Below are positions 25,755 to 34,924 of a stretch of DNA of 64,000 bases, in pieces (the first letter of the stretch is position 1; every line of letters starts with the position of its first letter). A program made the translations under genes and the position numbers. The DNA comes from Cloacibacillus sp. (GTDB lineage: Bacteria > Synergistota > Synergistia > Synergistales > Synergistaceae). The stretch is taken from NCBI GenBank assembly GCA_036655895.1, contig JAVVPF010000001.1, positions 124,001 to 188,000 of the forward strand, in the 5' to 3' direction. The notes beneath the pieces were generated by a model. That model searched no databases. It was given only the letters and a program-made list of their open reading frames with translations, and had not been told where the DNA came from.

Positions 25755-25760
25755 ATTATA
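25755..25760 (-). promoter_or_regulatory. Candidate -10 of the pilA promoter
   Basis: TATAAT on the minus strand in a strongly AT-rich segment just downstream of pilC, about 200 bases before the pilA ATG. The hexamer 17 bases upstream (TTCCAT) is a poor -35; no sigma-54 GG...GC pair was seen. Confidence 0.4.
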
Positions 25761-25799
25761 ATATTAATTTAAATAAAATGGAATATCTATTTACGCAGG

Positions 25800-27056
25800 C
25801 TACATCAATGTTGTGATGGCGGTGATTATCGGCAGGAAGATGGCGAGCACCATGAAGCCGACTATGACGCCGACGAAGACGACCATGACCGGTTCAAGTA
25901 TCGAGCTTAAGCGCTTCACCTTTTCCGACAGCTCCGCGTCGTACCAGTCGGCCACCTTCTGCAGCATTTCGTCTGTGCGGCCCGTCTCTTCGCCTACCGC
26001 TATCATGTGCGCTATCATCGGCGGGAAAAGTTTTTTCTCCTGCACTATCTGGTGCAGAGGCTTGCCCATCGCGGCGCCGTCGCGCATCTCGATGAAGGCG
26101 CGCCGCATTTTTTCGTTGCCGGCGACGTCGGCCGTCATTTCAAGCGCGGTGAGCACCGGCACGCCGGACTGCAAGAGCGAACCCATCGTGCGGAAGGCGC
26201 GCGTGCTTGAAGATTTAAATACTATGTCGCCAAATATCGGAAGTTTCAGCAAAAAGACGTCTATAGGCATCTTCATCGACGGCATTCGGCGCAGCTTCGC
26301 AAGCAGCAGAGCAAGCAAAACTATCGTTATCGGTATCGTGTACCAGTTGGCCTGCATCCAGCGGCCGAGGCTGAAGGTCATTTGCGTGAGCATGGGCATC
26401 TCTATGTTCATGTTGCTGAAGGCCTTTTCAAACTGCGGAATGACGACGACGACCATTGCGCCGAGCACGAGCAGCGCGATTGCTATGACGACCGACGGGT
26501 AGGTCATCGCGGAGATTATTTTTTTGCGCAGGTTGTCTTGATCTTCCATGAAGCCGGCAAGTTTTGTGAGGCTTGCATCAAGCGTTCCCGATTCTTCGCC
26601 GGACCTGATGAGCGGTATGGTGATGGCGTCAAAGACCTTTGGATTTTCCGCAAGCGCGTTTCCGAGCGTCGTTCCCGCGCTGACACGGTTGTAGACGCGC
26701 GTCAGCACGCGTTTGAAGCGTTTGTTCTGCGTCTGCTCTATCAATATCGCAAGCGACGACGTGACGGGGATGCCCGCCGTTATCATTGTGGCGAGCTGCC
26801 GAAAAAATATAAGTTTGTCGCGCATTTTGATGCGCGCGGAAAGCTCCCAGAACGGATCTTTCAGGCCGGCCTCTTTCGGCGCGGCGGAGGCGCGCTCCGA
26901 GGCGCCTGTGAGGGAGATGGAATGGTCGACCGAGATGTTTATGGGTATCCACCCTTTGCCGCGAAGCCACGAAATAACGTCGGCCTCCGCCTGTCCCGAA
27001 CGCGAGCCGCGCATCGTCTTTCCGTCCGGCGCTTTAGCTTCATACTGGAATTCCAC
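25800..27056 (-). CDS. pilC: Type IV pilus inner-membrane platform protein PilC
   Basis: 418 residues with a GTG start (27056) after GGGGGGA. Two T2SSF repeats: FFRQLATMITAGIPVTSSLAIL in the first and FRTMGSLLQSGVPVLTALEM in the second. Three long membrane helices follow the GspF pattern, including the C-terminal VFVGVIVGFMVLAIFLPI. PilB acts on this platform during pilus growth. First gene of the pilus locus, with its own promoter. Confidence 0.94.
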   Translation of the reverse strand: MEFQYEAKAPDGKTMRGSRSGQAEADVISWLRGKGWIPINISVDHSISLTGASERASAAPKEAGLKDPFWELSARIKMRDKLIFFRQLATMITAGIPVTSSLAILIEQTQNKRFKRVLTRVYNRVSAGTTLGNALAENPKVFDAITIPLIRSGEESGTLDASLTKLAGFMEDQDNLRKKIISAMTYPSVVIAIALLVLGAMVVVVIPQFEKAFSNMNIEMPMLTQMTFSLGRWMQANWYTIPITIVLLALLLAKLRRMPSMKMPIDVFLLKLPIFGDIVFKSSSTRAFRTMGSLLQSGVPVLTALEMTADVAGNEKMRRAFIEMRDGAAMGKPLHQIVQEKKLFPPMIAHMIAVGEETGRTDEMLQKVADWYDAELSEKVKRLSSILEPVMVVFVGVIVGFMVLAIFLPIITAITTLM

Positions 27057-27087
27057 AAAGATCCCCCCTCGCTCTGTACCGAGATTC

Positions 27088-27116
27088 AGAATATATTCAT
27101 TGCCTTAAAAAGTCAA
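27088..27116 (-). promoter_or_regulatory. Promoter of pilC
   Basis: TTGACT (27111-27116), 17-base spacer, TATTCT (27088-27093) on the minus strand, 32 bases before the pilC GTG. Confidence 0.65.
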
Positions 27117-27140
27117 CGGAAGAGAAATGCTGTCACACAT

Positions 27141-27163
27141 AAAAAGAGGGCTTTTGAAGCCCC
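27141..27163 (-). terminator. Intrinsic terminator after the Panacea toxin-antitoxin pair
   Basis: Stem GGGCTT/AAGCCC (27148-27153 with 27157-27162). On the minus strand it is followed by TCTTTTT. Insulates pilC from the toxin-antitoxin unit. Confidence 0.75.
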
Positions 27164-27170
27164 ATGATTT

Positions 27171-27653
27171 TTATTTTATGTATTCCGAAAGCGCTTCACG
27201 GATCCTGTGTTTTACAGGAGGTTCAAGGTCGTTGCGATTTGAATCTATCCCTTGAAGTATCTGTATAGCCTCTTCTCGTCTCAGGCGCCCTTTGAATCTA
27301 TTTTTGTCATTTGCCAAAGCCACCGTGATTTCAGCCATAGATGGAAAACAATCGTCAACGTAGTCAAGAGAAGACGCCTCTGTATGATAATCAAGATAAG
27401 AATCGTGATGAAGAAAACTATAGACATCAGAGGGCAATGTGATTTCGCATTCGTTCCACTTCTTGCGTTCTTTTTTTGAATTGATAAAAAAGAAAATCGG
27501 AGGATCCTTGCCATCCATGAGAGCAAGATACTTGTTTTTGATTACGCCATTGGAAAAATGAGTTTCTAAATATAAAATTGAGCCGGTAGAACACGCACAC
27601 TCCGCCGGCAGTAACTCAAATAGCTTCGGCAGTAACCGATTGTTCTGTGACAT
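27171..27653 (-). CDS. Probable toxin partner of a Panacea (DUF4065) antitoxin, unknown mechanism
   Basis: 160 residues, no signal peptide or membrane segment. Features are GSILYLETHFSNGVIKNKYLAL near the N terminus, PPIFFFINS in the middle, then DVYSFLHHDSYLDYH and a helical C terminus. The opening half (a beta-rich segment followed by a hydrophobic FFINS strand) is reminiscent of small SH3-like toxin folds, but I cannot name the family. It overlaps the end of the DUF4065 gene by 38 bases and shares its low GC, and the order is antitoxin first. Toxin status is inferred from that pairing. Confidence 0.6.
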   Translation of the reverse strand: MSQNNRLLPKLFELLPAECACSTGSILYLETHFSNGVIKNKYLALMDGKDPPIFFFINSKKERKKWNECEITLPSDVYSFLHHDSYLDYHTEASSLDYVDDCFPSMAEITVALANDKNRFKGRLRREEAIQILQGIDSNRNDLEPPVKHRIREALSEYIK

Positions 27654-28164
27654 TTTTAATATGCCTCATTATGCTGCCGTCTGTGTCCACACTCTTAACC
27701 AGTGACTCAAAAGAGATGCGGTCGTCGGCTTCAGCCTCTTTGTAGTCGGACTCCTCGTGACTGGCTGTAATAAGCTGTCCCATGGGCATCGTCCCATATT
27801 TTTTGAGAGAATCATTTAAGCAGATATAGTCAATATCACTTAGGAAATCCGCGTTATATTCTTTATCCGCGACAATCTCATACTCAGATGAAAAATGGAA
27901 CGGAGCGTCGCGCAGGCAATCAAAATCGCATATTCCATCGCCGCGAATATATTTTAGCATATCATACGCGGTGCTTGGCACGGGCCCTTTTTGCAGAGCA
28001 TAATAATTTTCTCTGTACATTGTATTTCCCGACAGTCTGATATGTTCTTTATCCGCAAAGTAAATCACTTTCAGAAGATTGTACATATTTGTACATCCAT
28101 GCGAAAGGATATACAAAATAATCGACAGCGCCTTGTCGCAACGCACTCTTTTATTCAGTGACAT
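27616..28164 (-). CDS. Panacea-domain (DUF4065, SocA-like) antitoxin
   Basis: 182 residues from ATG 28164, with AAGGAGG seven bases upstream; the longer reading from 28191 has no ribosome site. The hallmark block KALSIILYILSHGCTNMYNL, then LLKVIYFADKEH and ALQKGPVPSTAYDML, defines the Panacea domain. Panacea proteins neutralise many unrelated toxins, and SocA itself is a ClpXP adaptor for its toxin SocB. AT-rich relative to neighbours, with its own promoter and terminator, so likely acquired. Confidence 0.82.
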   Translation of the reverse strand: MSLNKRVRCDKALSIILYILSHGCTNMYNLLKVIYFADKEHIRLSGNTMYRENYYALQKGPVPSTAYDMLKYIRGDGICDFDCLRDAPFHFSSEYEIVADKEYNADFLSDIDYICLNDSLKKYGTMPMGQLITASHEESDYKEAEADDRISFESLVKSVDTDGSIMRHIKNVTEQSVTAEAI

Positions 28165-28202
28165 GTTCAATACCTCCTTGCTGCAAACCACTTAAATGCC
28201 CT

Positions 28203-28245
28203 TTGACACCACTTACTATATATATCATTGATTTGGCTTTGTCAA
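28203..28245 (-). promoter_or_regulatory. Promoter and possible operator of the toxin-antitoxin pair
   Basis: TTGACA (28240-28245), 17-base spacer, TATATA (28217-28222) on the minus strand: near-consensus. A TTGACA copy in the opposite orientation at 28203-28208 forms an inverted repeat spanning the promoter, a possible autoregulatory operator. Confidence 0.7.
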
Positions 28246-28277
28246 TCTGTAAAAGTGCGTTCAACAAAACGTTCAAT

Positions 28278-28315
28278 AAAGAAAGAGCCGTGGAGACGGC
28301 ATTGTCTCCACGGCA
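28278..28315 (-). terminator. Intrinsic terminator after groEL
   Basis: 11-bp perfect stem (28288-28298 with 28305-28315) and a 6-base loop. On the minus strand it is followed by TCTTTCTTTAT. Confidence 0.82.
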
Positions 28316-28348
28316 GGTTTGATAGTTTTATATTTTGCGAAGCGGTTT

Positions 28349-29995
<1,647 letters not shown>

Positions 29996-30057
29996 TTATT
30001 CCCTCCGTGATCTCTTTGTTTATGAAAGTTTATAAGCTGTCTGAGCTGTGCGCGCAG

Positions 30058-30348
30058 CTACTTCTCAACGACGGCGAGTACGTCTCTTTCGCCGATTATG
30101 AGGTATGTCTCGTCGTCAACTTTGACTTCTGTGCCGGAATATTTGCTGTAGATGACTTTGTCGTCCACTTTGACTTCCATGGGCTGACGCGTGCCGTTGT
30201 CAAGAACTTTGCCTTCGCCTACCGCGACGACGATTCCCTCGACGGGCTTTTCTTTCACCGTATCAGGCAGTACGAGTCCGCCCTTTGTCTTTTCTTCGTT
30301 CGGCGCCGCCTTTACTACGAGTCTGTCTCCAAGTGGCTTTAGTTTCAT
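30058..30348 (-). CDS. groES: Co-chaperonin GroES
   Basis: 96 residues. [28 protein letters not shown] at the start contains the mobile loop that docks to Gro[23 protein letters not shown] follows. ATG with GGAGGG upstream. First gene of the CIRCE-controlled groESL operon. Confidence 0.97.
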   Translation of the reverse strand: MKLKPLGDRLVVKAAPNEEKTKGGLVLPDTVKEKPVEGIVVAVGEGKVLDNGTRQPMEVKVDDKVIYSKYSGTEVKVDDETYLIIGERDVLAVVEK

Positions 30349-30387
30349 AAAAGATCCCTCCAGTGATTATTATGTTCTGCTTTTGTG

Positions 30388-30414
30388 TTAGCACTCTATA
30401 CGTGTGAGTGCTAA
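30388..30414 (-). promoter_or_regulatory. CIRCE operator (HrcA binding site)
   Basis: Exact inverted repeat TTAGCACTC-N9-GAGTGCTAA between the groESL promoter and groES. It is the HrcA repressor site for heat-shock control. hrcA itself is not in the window. Confidence 0.96.
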
Positions 30415-30431
30415 TTCTCTTTACATGAGAA

Positions 30432-30460
30432 ATTCTAATAAGTATAGCCTCTTTGTACAA
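30432..30460 (-). promoter_or_regulatory. groESL promoter
   Basis: TTGTAC (30455-30460), 17-base spacer, TAGAAT (30432-30437) on the minus strand. CIRCE lies just downstream, over the expected transcription start. Confidence 0.7.
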
Positions 30461-30662
30461 ATCTGATTATAGGCAAATATTACGTATTTTCATCTGTAAT
30501 ATGGCCTTTCTTACACCATGCTGATTTATACATAATTTCTTTGACTTAATTAAATCTTACAGGCAATTACACGATTTACAGCGAATTTACGTATAAAAGG
30601 CGTAGAAAGAGAGGAAGGGCATGAGAGTGAAGGGGATTGGGTGATTTTACCTGTTTGGCATC

Positions 30663-30715
30663 TTCGTGCAATTAAGGGATATTGCATTGTATCTTTCGTG
30701 CAATTGTCATATACT
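30663..30715 (+). promoter_or_regulatory. Promoter with direct repeats ahead of the RelB/DinJ antitoxin
   Basis: TTGTAT (30687-30692), 17 bases, TATACT (30710-30715). Two copies of TTCGTGCAATT (30663-30673 and 30695-30705), 32 bases apart, straddle the -35. They may be antitoxin operators. The stretch 30,461-30,660 upstream is AT-rich and I see no gene in it. Confidence 0.55.
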
Positions 30716-30740
30716 GATTATGAAGACGGGAGATGATCAA

Positions 30741-31001
30741 ATGGCGGGTACAACAACAAATATCAGCATCCGTATGGATGCCGGGCTGAAATCGCAGGCG
30801 GACGCGCTTTTTAATGAGCTTGGGATGAACCTCTCGACGGCGTTCAATATATTCGTTCGGCAATCGCTCCGTGAGGGCAGGATCCCCTTTGATATTTCGC
30901 TAAATCAGTTAAACGCGGAGACGTTAGCGGCAATGGAAGAGGCGGAAAGAATCGCAGCCGACCCTGGTGTTAAGGGTACTGATTTATCGCCTGAAGGATG
31001 A
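30741..31001 (+). CDS. RelB/DinJ-family antitoxin, C-terminally altered
   Basis: 86 residues from ATG 30741, GGGAG nine bases upstream. TNISIRMDAGLKSQADALFN and ELGMNLSTAFNIFVRQSLRE form the ribbon-helix-helix DNA-binding domain of DinJ. AETLAAMEEAERIAADPGVK is the family's central helix. After DPGVKG the expected toxin-binding tail is missing; the last eight residues come from fused toxin-gene DNA read in the wrong frame. It should still bind DNA but may no longer neutralise a toxin. Confidence 0.85.
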   Translation: MAGTTTNISIRMDAGLKSQADALFNELGMNLSTAFNIFVRQSLREGRIPFDISLNQLNAETLAAMEEAERIAADPGVKGTDLSPEG

Positions 31002-31059
31002 CGTGTTGGTGCTCTCCTTGTCACGCATTGGAACGCACAGCGACCTGTTTGGCAAATAA
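30979..31059 (+). pseudogene. C-terminal remnant of a RelE/YafQ-type toxin
   Basis: In the frame +1 to the antitoxin the DNA reads LIYRLKDDVLVLSLSRIGTH then SDLFGK and stop. This is the closing strand and GTHSDLF motif of RelE/YafQ toxins. No start or N-terminal two thirds exist: a deletion has joined the antitoxin at about codon 78 to the toxin near its last 26 residues. Confidence 0.82.
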
Positions 31060-31060
31060 C

Positions 31061-31094
31061 GCAAAGAGCCGCGCTGGGTTGCGCGGCTCTTTGC
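31061..31094. terminator. Bidirectional hairpin between toxin remnant and hydrogenase operon
   Basis: 14-bp perfect stem (31061-31074 with 31081-31094), 6-base loop, one base after the remnant's stop and between convergent units. T tracts are weak on both sides, so it is a terminator by position and stability. Confidence 0.7.
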
Positions 31095-31106
31095 GTCTCT
31101 GTACTA

Positions 31107-31346
31107 TCAGATTGCCGGCATTATTGTTTCTTCGAAGAATTTGGCCGCCTCTTCTGGGGCTACTCCGTATGTTTTGCCGTCTATGCTGACGGAGACGCCG
31201 TTTTCGCAGTTGCCCATGCAGAAGGCTCCGCTTATTTCTATTTTTTCGTGAAGACCGCGGCGTTCTATTTCGTGCTGGAAGAGCTGGAGCACGTTGTATG
31301 CGCCTTTTAAGTAGCAGGAGGTGCCTATACATATCCTCAGTTTCAT
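31107..31346 (-). CDS. Small thioredoxin-fold [2Fe-2S] ferredoxin of the hydrogenase operon
   Basis: 79 residues. Cys6 and Cys11 (CIGTSC) with Cys43 and Cys47 (CMGNC) make the Cx4C...Cx3C pattern of NuoE-type [2Fe-2S] ferredoxins. Similar to the small HndB-type subunit of NADP-linked hydrogenases. Starts three bases after hydA. Probably an extra electron carrier or subunit of the HydABC complex. Confidence 0.85.
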   Translation of the reverse strand: MKLRICIGTSCYLKGAYNVLQLFQHEIERRGLHEKIEISGAFCMGNCENGVSVSIDGKTYGVAPEEAAKFFEETIMPAI

Positions 31347-31349
31347 GAG

Positions 31350-33044
31350 CTACTCTCCTTTTTTTCCGTAATGTACGTGGAGCAGGTCGTGAACGCGGCC
31401 TTTCAGCAGGCCGGCGTAGAGCGACATCATGAGCGGGTTTTCCTCGGAACGTTTTATGCTCGACATTCTGTCCGCCGAGTAGAGGCCTTTGCCGCGCGTG
31501 GCGCGCCCGTCGGAGAGCGCGAAGGGCTGTCCTCCTCCGCTGACGCAGCCGCCGGGGCACGCCATTATCTCTACGAAGTCGAAGTGTTCTCCGCCTTTTA
31601 TTCGCTTTATGATCTCTCGCGCGCTTCCCAGGCCGCTCACTACTGCGATGTGCAGTTCTTTGCCGCCGCTTTTTACCGTCGTCTCTTTTATGCCGTCGTT
31701 TCCGCGCATTCCGTTGAAGGCAAGCGCAGATAGGGCCGCCGGTGATTTGTCGGCGCTTATCCTGCGCAGCACCGCTTCGGTGACGCCTCCCGTCACTCCG
31801 AAGATGACGCCCGCGCCGCTCATTGTGCCAAAGGGCATGTCTATGGCCTCCGGTTCAAGTTCCGCGAAGGCGAGCCCCGACTCTTTTATCATCTGGATAA
31901 GTTCCTGCGTGGTGATGACGTAATCGACGTTTGCGCCGGCTTCGGTGCGGAATTCTTCGCGCGCGGCCTCGGCCTTTTTCGCAGTGCAGGGCATTACGGC
32001 TACGTGTACCTGTTTTCTCGGCGAATGTTTGTGGTGTTCTTTTATTACGGAGGCGAACATCTGCATCGGAGAGCGGCAGGTCGAGAGGTTTTCAAGCAGC
32101 TCCGGGTATTCTTTTTCGCAGAAGCTGACCCACGCGGGGCAGCAGGAGGTAAAAAGCGGCATCTTGCGTTCGCCGCCGGCAAGCCTGTCCAGAAGTTCCG
32201 AGGCCTCTTCAAGTACGGTGAGGTCTGCGCCGGTAGAGGTGTCGTAAACTTCGTTGAAGCCCATTCTGCGCAGCGCGGCCGTTATTTTGCCCATCGCGTT
32301 TTCGCCGCAGCCTATGCCAAGCTCCTGTCCGAGCGCCACGCGCACGGCGGGGGCTATCTGCACTGAGACGCGCGTTTCTTTTTCGTCAAGCGCCTTCCAG
32401 ACTTTTTCGCTGTCTTTTTTTATCACTATTGCGCCGGTCGGGCAGACGGCGGCGCACTGGCCGCAGCCTACGCAGTCGCTTTCTGAGATCGGTATGTCAA
32501 ATACGGTGCTGATGGTCATTTTTGAGCCGCGGTGCGCGAAATCTATCGCGCCCACCTGCTGAACTTCGCCGCACATGCGCACGCAGTCGCCGCAGAGGAT
32601 GCACTTGTTCTGGTCGCGCGATATGCAGAGCGAGGAGTCGTCGCGGCGGCTGGTTTCCGCGCCGTTTGGAAAGCGCACGCCCTCTATGTTGAACCTCATT
32701 GCAAGTTCCTGCAGACGGCATTTGCCGTTGTTGCTGCATGTTGTGCAGTCGCGGCAGTGCTCGGCGAGCAGCAGCTCCAGTATCATGCGGCGGTATTTGC
32801 GCAGGCGTTCGGTGTTCGTCCATATCTCAAGGCCCTCTTTTGGCGGCGTTGAGCAGGCGGCCTCCATGCCGCCCCATTTGTTTTCGACCATGCACATGCG
32901 GCAGGCGCCGTAAATCGAAAGTTCGGAGTAGTAGCAGAAGGTTGGCAGCATTATGCCGGCCTTTCTTATTACCTCGAGGATGTTCTTTTCTTCGCCGATC
33001 TCCACTGGGAGGCCGTCTATCATCATATATTTTTTGTTTTCCAT
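31350..33044 (-). CDS. hydA: [FeFe] hydrogenase catalytic subunit HydA
   Basis: 564 residues. From the N terminus: [2Fe-2S] ligands Cys37, 48, 51, 64; a His-ligated [4Fe-4S] site His96-Cys100-Cys103-Cys109; two [4Fe-4S] sites (Cys148-158 and Cys191-201). The H-cluster motifs are TSCCPAW (299), MPCTAKK (351) and EIMACPGGCVSGGGQP (492-507). All three motifs are intact, so it should be active (group A). The small-subunit region is fused at the C terminus. With HydB and HydC it forms a trimeric NAD(P)-linked, probably electron-bifurcating hydrogenase. ATG with AAGGAGG inside the hydB end. Confidence 0.96.
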   Translation of the reverse strand: MENKKYMMIDGLPVEIGEEKNILEVIRKAGIMLPTFCYYSELSIYGACRMCMVENKWGGMEAACSTPPKEGLEIWTNTERLRKYRRMILELLLAEHCRDCTTCSNNGKCRLQELAMRFNIEGVRFPNGAETSRRDDSSLCISRDQNKCILCGDCVRMCGEVQQVGAIDFAHRGSKMTISTVFDIPISESDCVGCGQCAAVCPTGAIVIKKDSEKVWKALDEKETRVSVQIAPAVRVALGQELGIGCGENAMGKITAALRRMGFNEVYDTSTGADLTVLEEASELLDRLAGGERKMPLFTSCCPAWVSFCEKEYPELLENLSTCRSPMQMFASVIKEHHKHSPRKQVHVAVMPCTAKKAEAAREEFRTEAGANVDYVITTQELIQMIKESGLAFAELEPEAIDMPFGTMSGAGVIFGVTGGVTEAVLRRISADKSPAALSALAFNGMRGNDGIKETTVKSGGKELHIAVVSGLGSAREIIKRIKGGEHFDFVEIMACPGGCVSGGGQPFALSDGRATRGKGLYSADRMSSIKRSEENPLMMSLYAGLLKGRVHDLLHVHYGKKGE

Positions 33045-33048
33045 CTCG

Positions 33049-34923
33049 TTAGCCCTCCTTTACGGCGTGGAAGGGGCATGCTGTGACGCACGCGCCGCAT
33101 TTGACGCACTTTTCCCTGTCTATTGTGAACGGCTCTTTTATCTTGCCCGTTATTGCCTCGACGGGACAGCCGCGCGCGCATTTGGAACAGCCTTTGCAGA
33201 GCGACGGGTCTATTACGAAGCTCTTTAATTTTGTACAGGCGTTTACTGGGCAGTATTTTTGATTGATATGAGCCTCGTATTCGTCTCTGAAGTTTTTAAT
33301 TGTGCTTATGACAGGCAGAGCCGCCGTCTTTCCGAGGCCGCATAGCGCGGTGTTTGAGATCATCTCAGCAAGTTCGAGCAGCAGCTCTATGTCGCCTTCG
33401 CGCCCCTCTCCTGCCACTATGCGTTCGAGGACGGCGAGCATCTGTTTTGTGCCGCCGCGGCAGGGCACACATTTGCCGCAGGACTCGTTCTGTGTAAAGT
33501 TCATGAAGAAGCGGGCTACCTCTACCATGCAGGTCTTACCGTCCATGACGACAAGGCCGCCAGAGCCTATCATTGCGCCAGCTGCTGAGAGCGAGTCGAA
33601 GTCAAGAGGCAGGTCGAGATCTTTCGCTGTGAGGCAGCCGCCGGAGGGGCCGCCTATCTGCACGGCTTTGAAATCCGCGCCGTCGCGCATCCCGCCGCCC
33701 ACTTCAAAGACTATCTCGCGCAGCGTTGTGCCCATCGGCACCTCTATGAGGCCTGTGTTCTCTATGTTGCCTGTGAGCGCGAAGGCCTTCGTGCCGGGAC
33801 TTTTTTCCGGGCCGAGGCTTTTGTACCACGCGGCGCCCTTATTTATGATTATCGGGACGTTTGCGAAGGTCTCGACGTTGTTGAGCACCGTGGGGCTGTC
33901 AAAGAGGCCGTGTTCCACTGTGCGCGGCGGCTTGACGCGCGGCATCCCGCGTTTTCCCTCTATTGAGGCGGTGAGCGCGCTTCCCTCTCCGCAGACGAAG
34001 GCGCCGGCTCCGCGGTTGATGTGCATTTTGAATGAGAAGCCCGTGCCCAGTATGTTTTCGCCAAGCAGCCCGAGCTTTTCCGCCTGCGCGATGGCTGTGC
34101 GAAGGCGCGAGACGGCCATCGGATATTCCGCGCGGACGTATATGTAGCCGTCTGCTGCGCCGCAGGCGAGCCCCGCTATCATCATGCCTTCGAGCATCCT
34201 GTGGGGGTCGCCCTCCATGACGCTCCTGTCCATGAATGCGCCTGGGTCGCCCTCGTCTCCGTTGCAGACGATGTATTTATTTTGAGCCTTCTGACGTTTC
34301 ACCTGGCTCCATTTGCGTCCGGTCGGGAAACCGCCGCCGCCGCGCCCGCGAAGGTTGGATTCTTCGATGAGGCCTACGACTTCGTCGGCGGTCATGTCAA
34401 AGAGCGCGCGCTCAAACGCGGCGTATCCGCCTATGGCGAGGTATTCTTTTATTGAGGTGGCGTCTATGTGGCCGCAGTGTTCGAGGACGTGGCGCGTCTG
34501 CTTTTTGTAAAATGGTATCTCAGACTGTTTTTTGAAGCTTTCGCCGTTTTTATGATAGGCGAGGCGTGCGATGTGTTCCCCTCCTACTATCGTTTTTTCG
34601 ACTATCTCGGCGCAGTCCTCTTCTTTTACCTTTACGTAGAGCCAGCCCTGCGGCTCTATGCGAACGAGCGGGCCCATTTCGCAGAAGCCGTGGCAGCCGG
34701 ATTTTTTCAGCCCTACGGAGTCGTCGTGCGGCTCTTCTGCAAGCTCTACCGCGACGTTCACGCCTTTTTCTTCCATTATTGTTTTGAGTTTCTGAAATAT
34801 TTCGAGCGAGCCGCTTGAAATACATCCAGTGCCCGCACATATCAATATTTTTTTCTTCTCTTCGGCGAGGCTTGCCGCGTATTTTACGCGGAGCTGGCGC
34901 AGCTCGTTGCGGTCGGTTATCAT
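33049..34923 (-). CDS. hydB: Hydrogenase flavoprotein subunit HydB (NuoF-like)
   Basis: 624 residues. An N-terminal thioredoxin-like [2Fe-2S] domain (CAGTGC and CHGFC) precedes the NuoF core. That core has the FMN site RGRGGGGFPTGRKW, NAD site GAGAFVCGEGSAL and [4Fe-4S] ligands ESCGKCVPCRGG. Two C-terminal [4Fe-4S] motifs follow (LCKGCSKCARGCP and KCVKCGACVTACP). This is the HydB/HndC arrangement, passing electrons between NAD(P)H, ferredoxin and HydA. One base separates it from hydC. Confidence 0.95.
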   Translation of the reverse strand: MITDRNELRQLRVKYAASLAEEKKKILICAGTGCISSGSLEIFQKLKTIMEEKGVNVAVELAEEPHDDSVGLKKSGCHGFCEMGPLVRIEPQGWLYVKVKEEDCAEIVEKTIVGGEHIARLAYHKNGESFKKQSEIPFYKKQTRHVLEHCGHIDATSIKEYLAIGGYAAFERALFDMTADEVVGLIEESNLRGRGGGGFPTGRKWSQVKRQKAQNKYIVCNGDEGDPGAFMDRSVMEGDPHRMLEGMMIAGLACGAADGYIYVRAEYPMAVSRLRTAIAQAEKLGLLGENILGTGFSFKMHINRGAGAFVCGEGSALTASIEGKRGMPRVKPPRTVEHGLFDSPTVLNNVETFANVPIIINKGAAWYKSLGPEKSPGTKAFALTGNIENTGLIEVPMGTTLREIVFEVGGGMRDGADFKAVQIGGPSGGCLTAKDLDLPLDFDSLSAAGAMIGSGGLVVMDGKTCMVEVARFFMNFTQNESCGKCVPCRGGTKQMLAVLERIVAGEGREGDIELLLELAEMISNTALCGLGKTAALPVISTIKNFRDEYEAHINQKYCPVNACTKLKSFVIDPSLCKGCSKCARGCPVEAITGKIKEPFTIDREKCVKCGACVTACPFHAVKEG

Positions 34924-34924
34924 C

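Noticed and set aside
33302-34147. 281-codon open frame on the plus strand
   Set aside because: Antisense to hydB, whose cofactor motifs are intact.
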